The notes beneath the pieces are model-generated. The model was not told where the DNA came from. It saw only the letters and a list, made by a program, of their open reading frames with translations, and made no database searches. This document shows positions 53,570 to 63,089 of a stretch of 64,000 nucleotides of DNA, piece after piece (within the stretch, counting starts at the first letter, position 1; each line of letters opens with the position of its first letter). The position numbers and the translations under genes are program-made. The stretch is from Cupriavidus necator. Lineage in GTDB: Bacteria; Pseudomonadota; Gammaproteobacteria; Burkholderiales; Burkholderiaceae. The stretch is from contig CP074381.1 in NCBI GenBank assembly GCA_022041995.1, positions 2,728,001 to 2,792,000 on the forward strand, written 5' to 3'.

Positions 53570-54412
53570 ATGCGAGATCTGCCGACGCCCACCCAACCGC
53601 TTTTCGACGCTCTGCCCAATGGCCTTGGCGGCCAGACGGCGCGGAGGCGTCTTCATCGCCAATCAGATACACCGGCACATGAGTCGCCTGTTCTCAGCGT
53701 GGCGTGGGCGCGCCACCAGGACGAAGTAGTCGAAGCCCAGCGCCTGCGCTACAAGGTCTTTGCCGAGGAAATGGGCGCGCGCCTGACCTCTTCGGTGCCG
53801 GAGCTGGACATCGACATGTTCGATGCCTACTGCGACCACCTGATCGTGCGCGACATGGCCACGCTGCGCGTGGTGGGCACCTACCGCGTGCTGCCGCCGC
53901 ACCAGGCCAAGCGCCTGGGCTGCCTGTACGCGGAATCGGAATTCGACCTGGTGCGGCTGGCCCACCTGCGCCCCAAGATGCTGGAACTGGGCCGCTCCTG
54001 CGTGCACCGCGACTATCGTTCGGGCAGCGTCATCATGGCGCTGTGGGGCGGCCTGGGCGAGTACCTGCAGCGCTGGGGCATCGAATCGATGCTGGGCTGC
54101 GCCAGCGTGCCGATGAGCGACGGCGGCCACTACGCGGCCAGCCTGCACCGGCTGTTCAGCGAGCGCTCGCTGGCGCCGATCGAATACCACGCCTTCCCGC
54201 GCGTGCCGCTGCCGGTCGAGGACCTGAACCAGCAGCTGGACGTCGAGCCGCCCGCGCTGATCAAGGGCTACCTGCGCCTGGGCGCAAAAATCTGTGGCCA
54301 GCCGGCCTGGGATCCGGACTTCAACGTGGCGGACTTCCTGACGCTGCTGCGCGTGAACGACATGAACCCGCGCTACGCCCGCCACTTCCTGGGCCTGAAC
54401 AACGCCGCCTGA
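53570..54412 (+). CDS. olsB: Ornithine N-acyltransferase-like GNAT protein (OlsB family)
   Basis: 280-aa acyl-ACP-dependent N-acyltransferase of the Acetyltransf_5 group, which makes lyso-ornithine lipid from ornithine and 3-hydroxyacyl-ACP. Conserved parts: AQRLRYKVFAEEMGA near the N-terminus, VVGTYRVLPP, LELGRSCVHRDYRSG and the acyl-CoA fold end MLGCASVPMSDG. ATG 53570 is preferred over 53381 because codon bias starts there and the promoter elements lie between. OlsA is not adjacent. Pho boxes upstream fit the known use of ornithine lipids when phosphate is short. The exact amine substrate is inferred. Confidence 0.82.
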   Translation: MRDLPTPTQPLFDALPNGLGGQTARRRLHRQSDTPAHESPVLSVAWARHQDEVVEAQRLRYKVFAEEMGARLTSSVPELDIDMFDAYCDHLIVRDMATLRVVGTYRVLPPHQAKRLGCLYAESEFDLVRLAHLRPKMLELGRSCVHRDYRSGSVIMALWGGLGEYLQRWGIESMLGCASVPMSDGGHYAASLHRLFSERSLAPIEYHAFPRVPLPVEDLNQQLDVEPPALIKGYLRLGAKICGQPAWDPDFNVADFLTLLRVNDMNPRYARHFLGLNNAA

Positions 54413-54469
54413 GCGGCGCCGGGCGCCGGTCAGCGGCCGCCGCCCTGGCGGCCGCCCTCCTCTCTGCGC

Positions 54470-56002
54470 TCAGTCGTAGATGACCTTGTAGCGCTTGCCA
54501 ATCCGCTGCCATTCGTCAGCCTCCTGCGCCAGGCTGTATTCGATCAGCGGATTGGCCTCGATCCACGCCTGCGGCAGGCGCACGGTGAAGCCTTCGTCCA
54601 GTGCTTCGGCCAGCTGGCTCACGCGGATATCGGGCAAGGCCACGTCCGAGCGGCGCCGGCACAGCACAAAGGCCAGGCGCAGGCTGAACAGCATGCGCCA
54701 GTCGACGAACCTGCCGCTGCCCGACAGCTTGCCGAGCTTGCCCGCATGGCCCAGCAACAGCGTCGCCAGCCGCGCCTGGTCGGTCTTGGAAAAGCCCGGC
54801 ATGTCGGCATGGGTGGCAATATAGGCCGAATGCTTGTGGTAGCCGCTGTGCGAGATCGACATGCCGATCTCATGCAGGCTGGCGGCCCAGCCCAGCAGCG
54901 CCAGGTTGTCCTCGCGCCGTTCATTGGCCGGCTCCGGGAACTGTGACAACAGCGTCTGCGCGGCGCGGCGCACGCGGCTGGACTGGGCCCGGTCCACGCC
55001 GTAGCGGCGCATGAACTGGTCCACCGTGACGGTGCGCATGTCCTCATGGTGGCTGCGTCCGAGCAGGTCGTACAGCACGCCCAGGCGCAGCGCGCCGTCG
55101 GTGACATCCATGCGTTCGATATCGAGTTCGGCAAACACGCCCAGCATGATCGACAAGCCGCCCGGCAGCACCGGGATGCGGTCCGCCTTGAGGCCGGTCA
55201 GCTTGACGCGGTTGGTGTTCTCGGCCTTGATCAGCGCGCGCTTGAGGCGCTCCAGCCCTTCGCGCGTGATACCGTGCTCGGCGGTGCTGTCGTTCATGCC
55301 ATTGAGTTCGATCAGCTCGGCCAGCGCGCGCGCCGTGCCCGACGAGCCGACCGCCTGCTCCCAGCCCGCGGCACGGTACTGGCGCACCAGCACCTGGATC
55401 TCGCGGCGCGCGGCCAGCTCGGCCTGCTTCATCGCGTATTCATCGACGTTGCCGCTGGGGAAGAACTGGCGGCTGTGCGATACGCAGCCGATATACAGGC
55501 TTTCCATCAGCTTGGACTGGTAGCCATTGCCGATGATGAACTCGGTCGAGCCGCCGCCGATATCGACCACCAGGCGATTGCCCTGGCAGGCCGGGGCGTC
55601 GTGCGAGGCCCCGAGGTAGATCAGCCGCGCTTCCTCGCGCCCGGCGATCACTTCGATCGGGAAACCCAGCGCGCTTTCGGCCTCGATCAGGAACTCGGAC
55701 GCGTTCTTGGCCACGCGCAATGTATTGGTAGCGACGGCGCGCACCTGATTGGGCGCGAACTCGCGCAGCCGGTCCCCGAAGCGCCGCAGCGCATCGATGC
55801 CGCGGCGCCGCGCGGGCTGGTCCAGGTATTTGTCGGGCGTCAGGCCGGCGGCCAGCCGGACCGGCTCGCGCAGCGCGTCGACCTGGAAGATCTGGCTGGC
55901 CGGGCCATTGGCCGTGGGGGTCTCATCCACCCGCCCGATCATCAGGCGGAAGCTGTTCGAACCCATGTCGACGGCAGCCAGCAGGCGTGGGGTGTTGTTC
56001 AT
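54470..56002 (-). CDS. ppx: Exopolyphosphatase (Ppx/GppA family)
   Basis: 510-aa enzyme that releases phosphate from the ends of polyphosphate chains. The sugar-kinase-fold N-terminus has AAVDMGSNSFRLMIGRV and LVVDIGGGSTEFIIG; the C-terminal part is an HD-like helical domain with AASLHEIGMSISHSGYHKHS. Divergent from ppk across a 193-base gap with TGTCAT half-sites. The 510-aa length fits the two-domain Ppx form. Intact. Confidence 0.93.
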   Translation of the reverse strand: MNNTPRLLAAVDMGSNSFRLMIGRVDETPTANGPASQIFQVDALREPVRLAAGLTPDKYLDQPARRRGIDALRRFGDRLREFAPNQVRAVATNTLRVAKNASEFLIEAESALGFPIEVIAGREEARLIYLGASHDAPACQGNRLVVDIGGGSTEFIIGNGYQSKLMESLYIGCVSHSRQFFPSGNVDEYAMKQAELAARREIQVLVRQYRAAGWEQAVGSSGTARALAELIELNGMNDSTAEHGITREGLERLKRALIKAENTNRVKLTGLKADRIPVLPGGLSIMLGVFAELDIERMDVTDGALRLGVLYDLLGRSHHEDMRTVTVDQFMRRYGVDRAQSSRVRRAAQTLLSQFPEPANERREDNLALLGWAASLHEIGMSISHSGYHKHSAYIATHADMPGFSKTDQARLATLLLGHAGKLGKLSGSGRFVDWRMLFSLRLAFVLCRRRSDVALPDIRVSQLAEALDEGFTVRLPQAWIEANPLIEYSLAQEADEWQRIGKRYKVIYD

Positions 56003-56091
56003 CGTGTGCTAGAAGGGCTGGTTCGCGTTGGCGTTGCGTGGCGCGGCAGGTGCATTCTGGTGCCTTGGCCTGCCGGCGTTCGCGCCCGGGA

Positions 56092-56125
56092 AAAATATGT
56101 CCTTGTCATGTCTGCATCATGACAA
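56092..56125 (-). promoter_or_regulatory. Possible Pho box and -10 of ppx
   Basis: On the minus strand TTGTCAT (56125-56119), four bases, CAGACAT (56114-56108), then ten bases and TATTTT (56097-56092). The 11-base repeat distance and the 10-base gap to the -10 match the PhoB promoter layout; the second repeat is a weak match (5 of 7). Confidence 0.5.
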
Positions 56126-56132
56126 AATCAAA

Positions 56133-56150
56133 CTGTCATAAAAATGACAC
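56133..56150 (+). promoter_or_regulatory. Possible Pho box of ppk
   Basis: A perfect half-site CTGTCAT, four A, then ATGACAC, 11 bases apart. Read the other way it is an inverted repeat TGTCAT-AAAA-ATGACA. It lies 46 bases before the ppk start; no clear -10 follows at the expected distance. Confidence 0.5.
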
Positions 56151-56195
56151 GCTTTTATGGAAAAGTCGCCACATTACCAAAAGAAGGTCATGCTC

Positions 56196-58283
56196 ATGTC
56201 GACGACTCCGTCCAGTACGCTGCTCAACCGCGAACTGGGCATCCTGGAATTCAATGCCCGCGTGCTGGCGCAAGCGGCGGACCCGAAAGTCCCGCTGCTG
56301 GAGCGGCTGAAATTCATCTGCATCGTGTCCAGCAACCTGGACGAGTTCTTTGAAATCCGCATGGCGGGCCTGAAGGAACAGATGCGCGACAACGCTTCGG
56401 GCCTGACGCCGGACGGCCTGTCATTCCAGCAGACCTACCAGCTTGTCACCGAGCGCACGCAACGGCTTGTGGCTTCGCAGTATGACATGCTGCAGAACAC
56501 CATTTTTCCACTACTTGAAAAAGAGGGGGTCTTTTTCCACCTGACCACCACCTGGACCGACGCCCAGCGCGAATGGGCGCGCGAATTCTTCCAGCGCGAG
56601 CTGGGGCCGGTGCTGACGCCGATCGCACTGGATCCCGCCCACCCCTTTCCCCGCGTGCTCAACAAGAGCCTGAACTTCGTGGTGGAATTATCCGGCAAGG
56701 ACGCCTTCGGCCGCGAGGCCGACCTGGCCATCGTGCAGGCGCCGCGCGCGCTGCCGCGCGTGGTGAAAATGCCGGAGAAGCTGTCGGGCTACCCGTACGG
56801 CTTCGTGATGCTGTCGTCCTTCATGCAGGGCTTCGTGCATGAGCTGTTCCCGGCCATTGCCGTGCACGGCTGCTACCAGTTCCGCGTCACGCGCAACTCC
56901 GACCTGTTCGTCTCGGAAGACGAGATCACCGACCTGCGCGAGGCGCTGCAGGGTGAGTTGCCCACGCGCCATTTCGGCGACACGGTGCGCCTGGAAGTCT
57001 CGTCGGATACGCCGGCACCGCTGGCGCGCCGGCTGCTGCTGGAATCGGGCCTTGCCGAGCAGGACCTGTACCGCGTTTCCGGCCCGGTGAACCTGGTGCG
57101 GCTGATGCAGATCCCCGACATGGTGGACCGGCCCGCGCTAAAGTTTCCGCCATATGTGCCCGCCCCGGTCAAGGCCTTCTCCGCCGGCACGTCGATGTTC
57201 GACGTGATGCGCCAGCAGGACGTGCTGCTGCACCACCCGTACGAGAGCTTCAGTTCCGTGCTCGACCTGCTGCAACTGGCCGCGGCCGACCCCAACGTGG
57301 TCGCGATCAAGCAGACAGTCTATCGCACCGGCAATGAGTCGCTGGTCATGGAAGCGCTGATGACCGCCGCGCGCAACGGCAAGGAAGTGACGGTGGTGGT
57401 GGAGCTGCTGGCGCGCTTTGACGAGGAAACCAACATCAACTGGGCCGAGCGCCTGGAATCCGCGGGCGCACACGTGATCTACGGCGTGGTCGGCCACAAG
57501 TGCCACGCCAAGATGCTGCTGATCGTGCGGCGCGAGCCCACCGGCCCCAAGGCCAAGCAGGTCAAGCTGCGGCGCTACGCCCACCTCGGCACCGGCAACT
57601 ACCATCCGCGCACCGCCCGCCTCTACACCGACTTCGGCCTGCTCACGGCCAACGAGGAGATCTGCGAAGACGTGCACCACGTGTTCCAGCTGCTGACCGG
57701 CACCGCCGGCACCATCCGGCTGAACCACCTGTGGCAGTCGCCCTTCACCATGCAGAGCAACCTGGTCGACCATATCCGCGCCGAAGCCCGCAACGCGCGC
57801 GCCGGCAAGCCCGCGCGCATCATCGCCAAGATGAACGCGCTGCTGGAGCCATCGATCATCGACGAGCTGTACAAGGCTTCGCGCGCGGGGGTGAAGATCG
57901 ACCTGATCGTGCGCGGCGTGTGCGCGCTGATGCCGGGCGTGCCGGGCATGTCCGAGAACATCTCGGTGCGCTCGATCATCGGCCGCTTCCTGGAACACCA
58001 CCGGGTCTACTACTTCCACGCCGGCGGCGAAGAGGTGCTGTACCTGTCCAGCGCCGACTGGATGGACCGCAACCTGTTCCGCCGCGTGGAAGTCGCCTTC
58101 CCGGTGCTGGACAAGGCGCTGAAGGCCCGCGTCATCAAGGAGAGCCTGCAGGTGCACCTGCGCGACAACGGCTCGGCGTGGATCATGCAGCCGGACGGGA
58201 ACTATGTGCGCAGGCAGACACGTTCCAAGCATCCGCATGTGAGCCAGAACGATATGCTGGTGATGTTCGGCGGCACGCCCTGA
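56196..58283 (+). CDS. ppk: Polyphosphate kinase 1
   Basis: 695-aa enzyme that makes polyphosphate from ATP. Domains in order: N (LNRELGILEFNARVLAQA), head (GFVHELFPAIAV), and two phospholipase-D-like catalytic domains. The autophosphorylated His is in RYAHLGTGNYHPRTARLYTD, and LYLSSADWMDRNLFRRVE is near the end. Start ATG 56196 has AGAAGG at the right distance; ATGs at 56157 and 56190 fit less well. Divergent from ppx. Intact. Confidence 0.96.
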   Translation: MSTTPSSTLLNRELGILEFNARVLAQAADPKVPLLERLKFICIVSSNLDEFFEIRMAGLKEQMRDNASGLTPDGLSFQQTYQLVTERTQRLVASQYDMLQNTIFPLLEKEGVFFHLTTTWTDAQREWAREFFQRELGPVLTPIALDPAHPFPRVLNKSLNFVVELSGKDAFGREADLAIVQAPRALPRVVKMPEKLSGYPYGFVMLSSFMQGFVHELFPAIAVHGCYQFRVTRNSDLFVSEDEITDLREALQGELPTRHFGDTVRLEVSSDTPAPLARRLLLESGLAEQDLYRVSGPVNLVRLMQIPDMVDRPALKFPPYVPAPVKAFSAGTSMFDVMRQQDVLLHHPYESFSSVLDLLQLAAADPNVVAIKQTVYRTGNESLVMEALMTAARNGKEVTVVVELLARFDEETNINWAERLESAGAHVIYGVVGHKCHAKMLLIVRREPTGPKAKQVKLRRYAHLGTGNYHPRTARLYTDFGLLTANEEICEDVHHVFQLLTGTAGTIRLNHLWQSPFTMQSNLVDHIRAEARNARAGKPARIIAKMNALLEPSIIDELYKASRAGVKIDLIVRGVCALMPGVPGMSENISVRSIIGRFLEHHRVYYFHAGGEEVLYLSSADWMDRNLFRRVEVAFPVLDKALKARVIKESLQVHLRDNGSAWIMQPDGNYVRRQTRSKHPHVSQNDMLVMFGGTP

Positions 58284-58297
58284 GCGTGCCACGCAGG

Positions 58298-58332
58298 CAA
58301 GCAAAAACCCCGCCGCAGCGGGGTTTTTGCTT
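58298..58332. terminator. Bidirectional terminator between ppk and phoR
   Basis: A 14-base-pair stem CAAGCAAAAACCCC / GGGGTTTTTGCTTG with T-runs on both strands, shared by the convergent ppk and phoR genes. Confidence 0.9.
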
Positions 58333-58337
58333 GTGGG

Positions 58338-59717
58338 TCAGGCTGCGCGCCGCGACGTGTGGGGCGCCTGCGGCGGCTCGGTCGGGCTGCCTGGCGCTGG
58401 CGTATTTGCGCCTTCCCCGGCCGAGCGCAGGCTGCGCTCGAGCGGGAAAACCACGCGGAACGTGCTCCCCCGGCCCTCTTCGCTGGTCACGCGCAGCTCC
58501 GCATGGTGGCGCGACAGGACGTGCTTGACGATGGCCAACCCCAGCCCGGTGCCGCCGGTGTCGCGAGAGCGGCTGCGGTCGACACGGTAGAAGCGCTCGG
58601 TCAGCCGGGGAATATGCTCGGGCGCGATGCCCAGGCCGGTATCGGCCACCGAGAACACCGCGTGGCCGTCTTCCCAGGCCAGCCGCATGGTGATGCGGCC
58701 GCCGTCCGGGGTGTAGCGCACGGCGTTCGACACCAGGTTGCCCAGGGCCGACAGCAGCTCGGTCTCGGCGCCGCGCATGCCCACGGTCGGGTCGATCTCG
58801 GCGGCTACCTGGTGCCGGCCCTGCGACAGCGCCTCGGCGTCGTGCGTCAGGTGCGCCACCATTGCGCGGATCGGCACGACGTCATTGCCGGGGGGCTGCG
58901 CATCGCTTTCCAGCTTGGCCAGCGCCAGCAGGTCTTCGACGATGCTCTGCATGCGCACCGACTGCGCCAGCATCATGTCGATGTAGCGGCGCCGGTCGTC
59001 CTCCGATACCGGCAGGTCGCGCACGGTCTCCAGGAAGCCGGTCAGCACCGTCAGCGGCGTCTTCAGTTCGTGCGACACGTTGGCAACGAAGTCGCGCCGC
59101 ATCGCCTCGGTGTTTTCGAGCTTGGTGATGTCCTGCGTAATCACCAGCTTGCGGTGGTCGCCATAGGGCAGGATCTGCACCGCGATCACGCTGTGCTTGT
59201 GTTCGCCCATGTCGCGCATTACCAGCGGATCGTCGAATCGCTGCCGAGTCAGATAGTGGACGAACTCGGGGCGGCGGATCAGGTGGGTGATGCGCTGGCG
59301 CACATCGCGGCGCGCGTTCAGGCCGAAATGCTGCTCAGCCACGTCGTTGCACCATTCGATCTGGTCGGCGTCGTCCAGCATCAGCACGCCGTTGGGCGAA
59401 GCCTGGATGGCCTGGATAAAGCGCGTATGCTGCTGCTCGACCTGCAGCACCTGGGTGCGCCAGCGCTTGACCAGCCGGTGCAGCCGGTAATACACCTCGC
59501 CCCAAAGTCCGAGTGCACTGGGAATCTCGCCGTAGACCGGCGCATCCAGCACCTTCCACAGGCGATTGATCTGGTACAGGTAGTAGAACAGCAGCCCGAG
59601 CAGCGATACGCATGCCAGCGCCAGCGCCGGCACCGGGCCCACGGCCAGGTAAACACCGGCGGACAGCACCAGCAGGCTGATCAGGATGGCCACGGAACGG
59701 GCCCAGATGACATTCAT
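58338..59717 (-). CDS. phoR: Phosphate regulon sensor histidine kinase PhoR
   Basis: 459-aa membrane kinase that phosphorylates PhoB when phosphate is low. Two N-terminal helices (SVAILISLLVLSAGVYLAVG and the next stretch), a PAS domain (NGVLMLDDADQIEWCND) and the H-box VSHELKTPLTVLTGFLET follow in order. Then come the N-box LGNLVSNAVRYTPDGG, DTGLGIAPEHIPRLTERFYR and TGLGLAIVKH. Phosphate is sensed through PstSCAB and PhoU rather than by PhoR directly. Downstream of phoB on the same strand with a hairpin in the gap. Intact. Confidence 0.95.
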   Translation of the reverse strand: MNVIWARSVAILISLLVLSAGVYLAVGPVPALALACVSLLGLLFYYLYQINRLWKVLDAPVYGEIPSALGLWGEVYYRLHRLVKRWRTQVLQVEQQHTRFIQAIQASPNGVLMLDDADQIEWCNDVAEQHFGLNARRDVRQRITHLIRRPEFVHYLTRQRFDDPLVMRDMGEHKHSVIAVQILPYGDHRKLVITQDITKLENTEAMRRDFVANVSHELKTPLTVLTGFLETVRDLPVSEDDRRRYIDMMLAQSVRMQSIVEDLLALAKLESDAQPPGNDVVPIRAMVAHLTHDAEALSQGRHQVAAEIDPTVGMRGAETELLSALGNLVSNAVRYTPDGGRITMRLAWEDGHAVFSVADTGLGIAPEHIPRLTERFYRVDRSRSRDTGGTGLGLAIVKHVLSRHHAELRVTSEEGRGSTFRVVFPLERSLRSAGEGANTPAPGSPTEPPQAPHTSRRAA

Positions 59718-59811
59718 GCGCAGGGTTCAGGCTCGCAGCCACGGAAGGCTGCAGGGTTGCGACGGAGTGTGCCACGAATTCGCCGTGCCCTGCCAGCAGC
59801 GTGGGCGATGC

Positions 59812-59841
59812 CGGCAGGGCGGTACGTCAGCCGCCCTGCCG
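59812..59841 (-). other. GC-rich hairpin between phoB and phoR
   Basis: An 11-base-pair perfect stem CGGCAGGGCGG / CCGCCCTGCCG with an eight-base loop, 12 bases after the phoB stop. No T-run, so it may act as an mRNA stabiliser or partial attenuator that lowers phoR relative to phoB; this is inference. Confidence 0.55.
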
Positions 59842-59852
59842 TGCCCGGCGCG

Positions 59853-60560
<708 letters not shown>

Positions 60561-60588
60561 GTGTTTTGTTCTCCGTGGGCGGCTGAGT

Positions 60589-61293
60589 TCAGCTCAGCGC
60601 TTCGCGCTCCATGTCCTCGCGCGAGACATGGCGGACGTCCGTCCCCTTGACAATGTAAATGATAAACTCCGCGATGTTCTTGGCGTGATCGCCGATGCGC
60701 TCCACCGCCTTGGCGATGAACAGGAAATCCAGCGCGACCGAGATCGTACGCGGGTCTTCCATCATGTACGTGATCAGCTTGCGCACGAAGCCGCGGAATT
60801 CCTCGTCGATGGCCTTGTCGTCCTTGACGATGCGCGCCGCCGCCACGGTGTCCAGGCGCGCAAAGGCGTCCAGCGCCTGGCGCAGCAGCGAGATCGCCAT
60901 CTCGCCCGAGAGCTTGACCTCGGCGTAGTTGATGCTGTGCGCCGACGCGTCTTCCATGATGTGCTTGGTGCGCTTGGCGATCTTCTCGGCTTCGTCGCCG
61001 GCGCGCTCCAGGTTGGTAATGGTCTTGGAGATGGCCATCACCAGGCGCAGGTCGCGCGCGGTCGGCTGGCGCCGGGCAATGATGTTGCCGCAGTCGGCAT
61101 CGATCTCGACTTCCAGCGCGTTGAGCTGGATCTCCCGGGCGATGACCTGGTCGGCGGTCTCGCCGTCGAAGTCGGCCAGCGCGCGCATGGCGAGCTCGAT
61201 CTGCGACTCGACCAGGCCGCCCATCTGCAGCAGCTTGGTGTTGATCGCGTTGAGGTCTGCGTCGAACTGGGTCGACAGGTGCTTGTCTGGCAT
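60589..61293 (-). CDS. phoU: Phosphate-specific transport regulator PhoU
   Basis: 234-aa all-helical protein of two PhoU repeats, each with the metal-cluster-binding E/DxxxD pattern (ERAGDEAEKIAKRTKHI in the first, ERIGDHAKNIAEFI in the second). It couples the state of PstSCAB to PhoR and represses the regulon when phosphate is plentiful. Between pstB and phoB on the same strand. Intact. Confidence 0.96.
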   Translation of the reverse strand: MPDKHLSTQFDADLNAINTKLLQMGGLVESQIELAMRALADFDGETADQVIAREIQLNALEVEIDADCGNIIARRQPTARDLRLVMAISKTITNLERAGDEAEKIAKRTKHIMEDASAHSINYAEVKLSGEMAISLLRQALDAFARLDTVAAARIVKDDKAIDEEFRGFVRKLITYMMEDPRTISVALDFLFIAKAVERIGDHAKNIAEFIIYIVKGTDVRHVSREDMEREALS

Positions 61294-61348
61294 GGGATTC
61301 TCCTGGCCGCTCTTTGTATGCTACGCCTTGCGGTGACAATCGGCCGAA

Positions 61349-62137
61349 TCAACCGAAGCGGCCGGTAATGTAGTCTTCCGTTTCCTTGCGGTGCGGCTTG
61401 ATGAAGATCTTCTCGGTTTCGCCGAACTCGATCAGTTCGCCCAGGTACATGTAGGCGGTGTAGTCCGAGCAGCGCGCCGCCTGCTGCATGTTGTGGGTGA
61501 CGATCACGACCGTGTACTCGTCCTTCAGTTCCGCGATCAGCTCTTCGATGCGGCCGGTGGAGATCGGGTCCAGCGCCGAGCACGGCTCGTCCAGCAGCAG
61601 CACTTCCGGGCGGATGGCAATGCCGCGTGCGATGCACAGGCGCTGCTGCTGGCCGCCGGACAGGCCGTAGCCGGACTGGTGCAGCTTGTCCTTAGCTTCG
61701 TTCCACAGCGCCGCCTTGGTCAGCGCCCATTCCACGCGGTCGTCCATCTCCGAGCGCGACAGCTTCTCGAACAGGCGCACGCCGAACGCGATGTTGTCGT
61801 AGATCGACATCGGGAACGGCGTCGGCTTCTGGAACACCATGCCGACCTTGGCGCGCAGGAGCGCGATGTCCTGGCGGGCGGTCAGCAGGTTTTCGCCGTC
61901 CATGTTGATCTCACCCTCGGCGCGCTGTTCGGGATACAGCGCATACATCTTGTTGAAGGTGCGCAGCAGCGTCGACTTGCCACAGCCCGACGGTCCGATG
62001 AAGGCCGTGACCTTGCGGTCTGGGATCGACATGTTGATGTCTTTCAGCGCATGAAACTGGCTGTAGTAGAAGTTCAGGTTGCGCACGTCGATCTTGGCGC
62101 GTACCGAATCGGGAATGTCGATGACGGTGGAGGTCAT
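61349..62137 (-). CDS. pstB: Phosphate ABC transporter ATP-binding protein PstB
   Basis: 262-aa ATPase of the high-affinity phosphate importer. Walker [13 protein letters not shown] at about 50, the signature [15 protein letters not shown] and Walker [16 protein letters not shown] are canonical for PstB. Downstream of pstA by 52 bases and 55 bases upstream of phoU. Intact. Confidence 0.97.
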   Translation of the reverse strand: MTSTVIDIPDSVRAKIDVRNLNFYYSQFHALKDINMSIPDRKVTAFIGPSGCGKSTLLRTFNKMYALYPEQRAEGEINMDGENLLTARQDIALLRAKVGMVFQKPTPFPMSIYDNIAFGVRLFEKLSRSEMDDRVEWALTKAALWNEAKDKLHQSGYGLSGGQQQRLCIARGIAIRPEVLLLDEPCSALDPISTGRIEELIAELKDEYTVVIVTHNMQQAARCSDYTAYMYLGELIEFGETEKIFIKPHRKETEDYITGRFG

Positions 62138-62189
62138 TGCGTTTCTCGCTTGCAGTCTTTGGGGCGGGACGGACTACCGGCCGCGCCGC

Positions 62190-63089
62190 TTATTTCTTGA
62201 ACAGGATGCGCGCCAGGATATTCAGGGCCAGCACGCCGAGCGTAATCAGGAACACACCCGCCCAGGCCAACTGCTGCCATTCAGTGAACGGGCTCATGGC
62301 AAAGCGGAATATCGTCACCGGCAGGTTGGCCATCGGCTTGTTCAGGTCGCTGGTCCAGAACTGGTTGGACAGCGCGGTGAACAGCAGCGGCGCGGTTTCG
62401 CCGGCGATACGGGCGACGGCCAGCAACACCCCGGTCACAATCCCGGCGTAGGATGACTTCACCGTGATCGACAGCACCATCTTCCACTTGGGCGTGCCGA
62501 GTGCGAAGGCAGCCTCGCGCAGCGCGTTGGGCACCAGGTTCAGCATATTCTCGGTGGTGCGCACCACGATCGGCACCTGCAGCAGCGCCAGCGCGCAGAT
62601 CCCGGCCCAGCCCGAGAAGTGGCCCATGCGGGTCACCACCAGCGCGTAGACAAAGAGGCCGATCACGATCGACGGCGCCGACAGCAGGATGTCGTTGATA
62701 AAGCGGATAAAGCTGGCCAGCGGCGAGCTCTTGCCGTACTCGGCCAGGTAGATGCCGGCCAGGATGCCCAGCGGCGTGCCGAACAGCGTGGCCATGCCGA
62801 CCATCACGAAGCTGCCGAAGATGGCGTTGGCCAGGCCGCCGCCGGCGGTATTCGGCGCCGGTGTCATCTGCGTGAACAAGTCCAGCGACAGGCCGCCCAC
62901 GCCCAGCGTGACGGTGGTCCACAGGATCCACGCCAGCCAGAACAGGCCGAAGCCCATCGCCGCCAGCGAGGCGGTCAGTGCGTACAGGTTGGTGCGGCGG
63001 CGGCGCGCCTGCAGCCGGGTGCGGATGGCATCCGCGTCGGGGCGGACCGCCGGGATCGATACGGTAGACACGGCTTGACTCGCGCTCAT
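62190..63089 (-). CDS. pstA: Phosphate ABC transporter permease PstA
   Basis: 299-aa inner-membrane subunit with six helices and the conserved loop [20 protein letters not shown] and [11 protein letters not shown]. Its start overlaps the pstC stop by four bases (ATGA), coupling the two permeases in equal amounts. Intact. Confidence 0.96.
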   Translation of the reverse strand: MSASQAVSTVSIPAVRPDADAIRTRLQARRRRTNLYALTASLAAMGFGLFWLAWILWTTVTLGVGGLSLDLFTQMTPAPNTAGGGLANAIFGSFVMVGMATLFGTPLGILAGIYLAEYGKSSPLASFIRFINDILLSAPSIVIGLFVYALVVTRMGHFSGWAGICALALLQVPIVVRTTENMLNLVPNALREAAFALGTPKWKMVLSITVKSSYAGIVTGVLLAVARIAGETAPLLFTALSNQFWTSDLNKPMANLPVTIFRFAMSPFTEWQQLAWAGVFLITLGVLALNILARILFKK

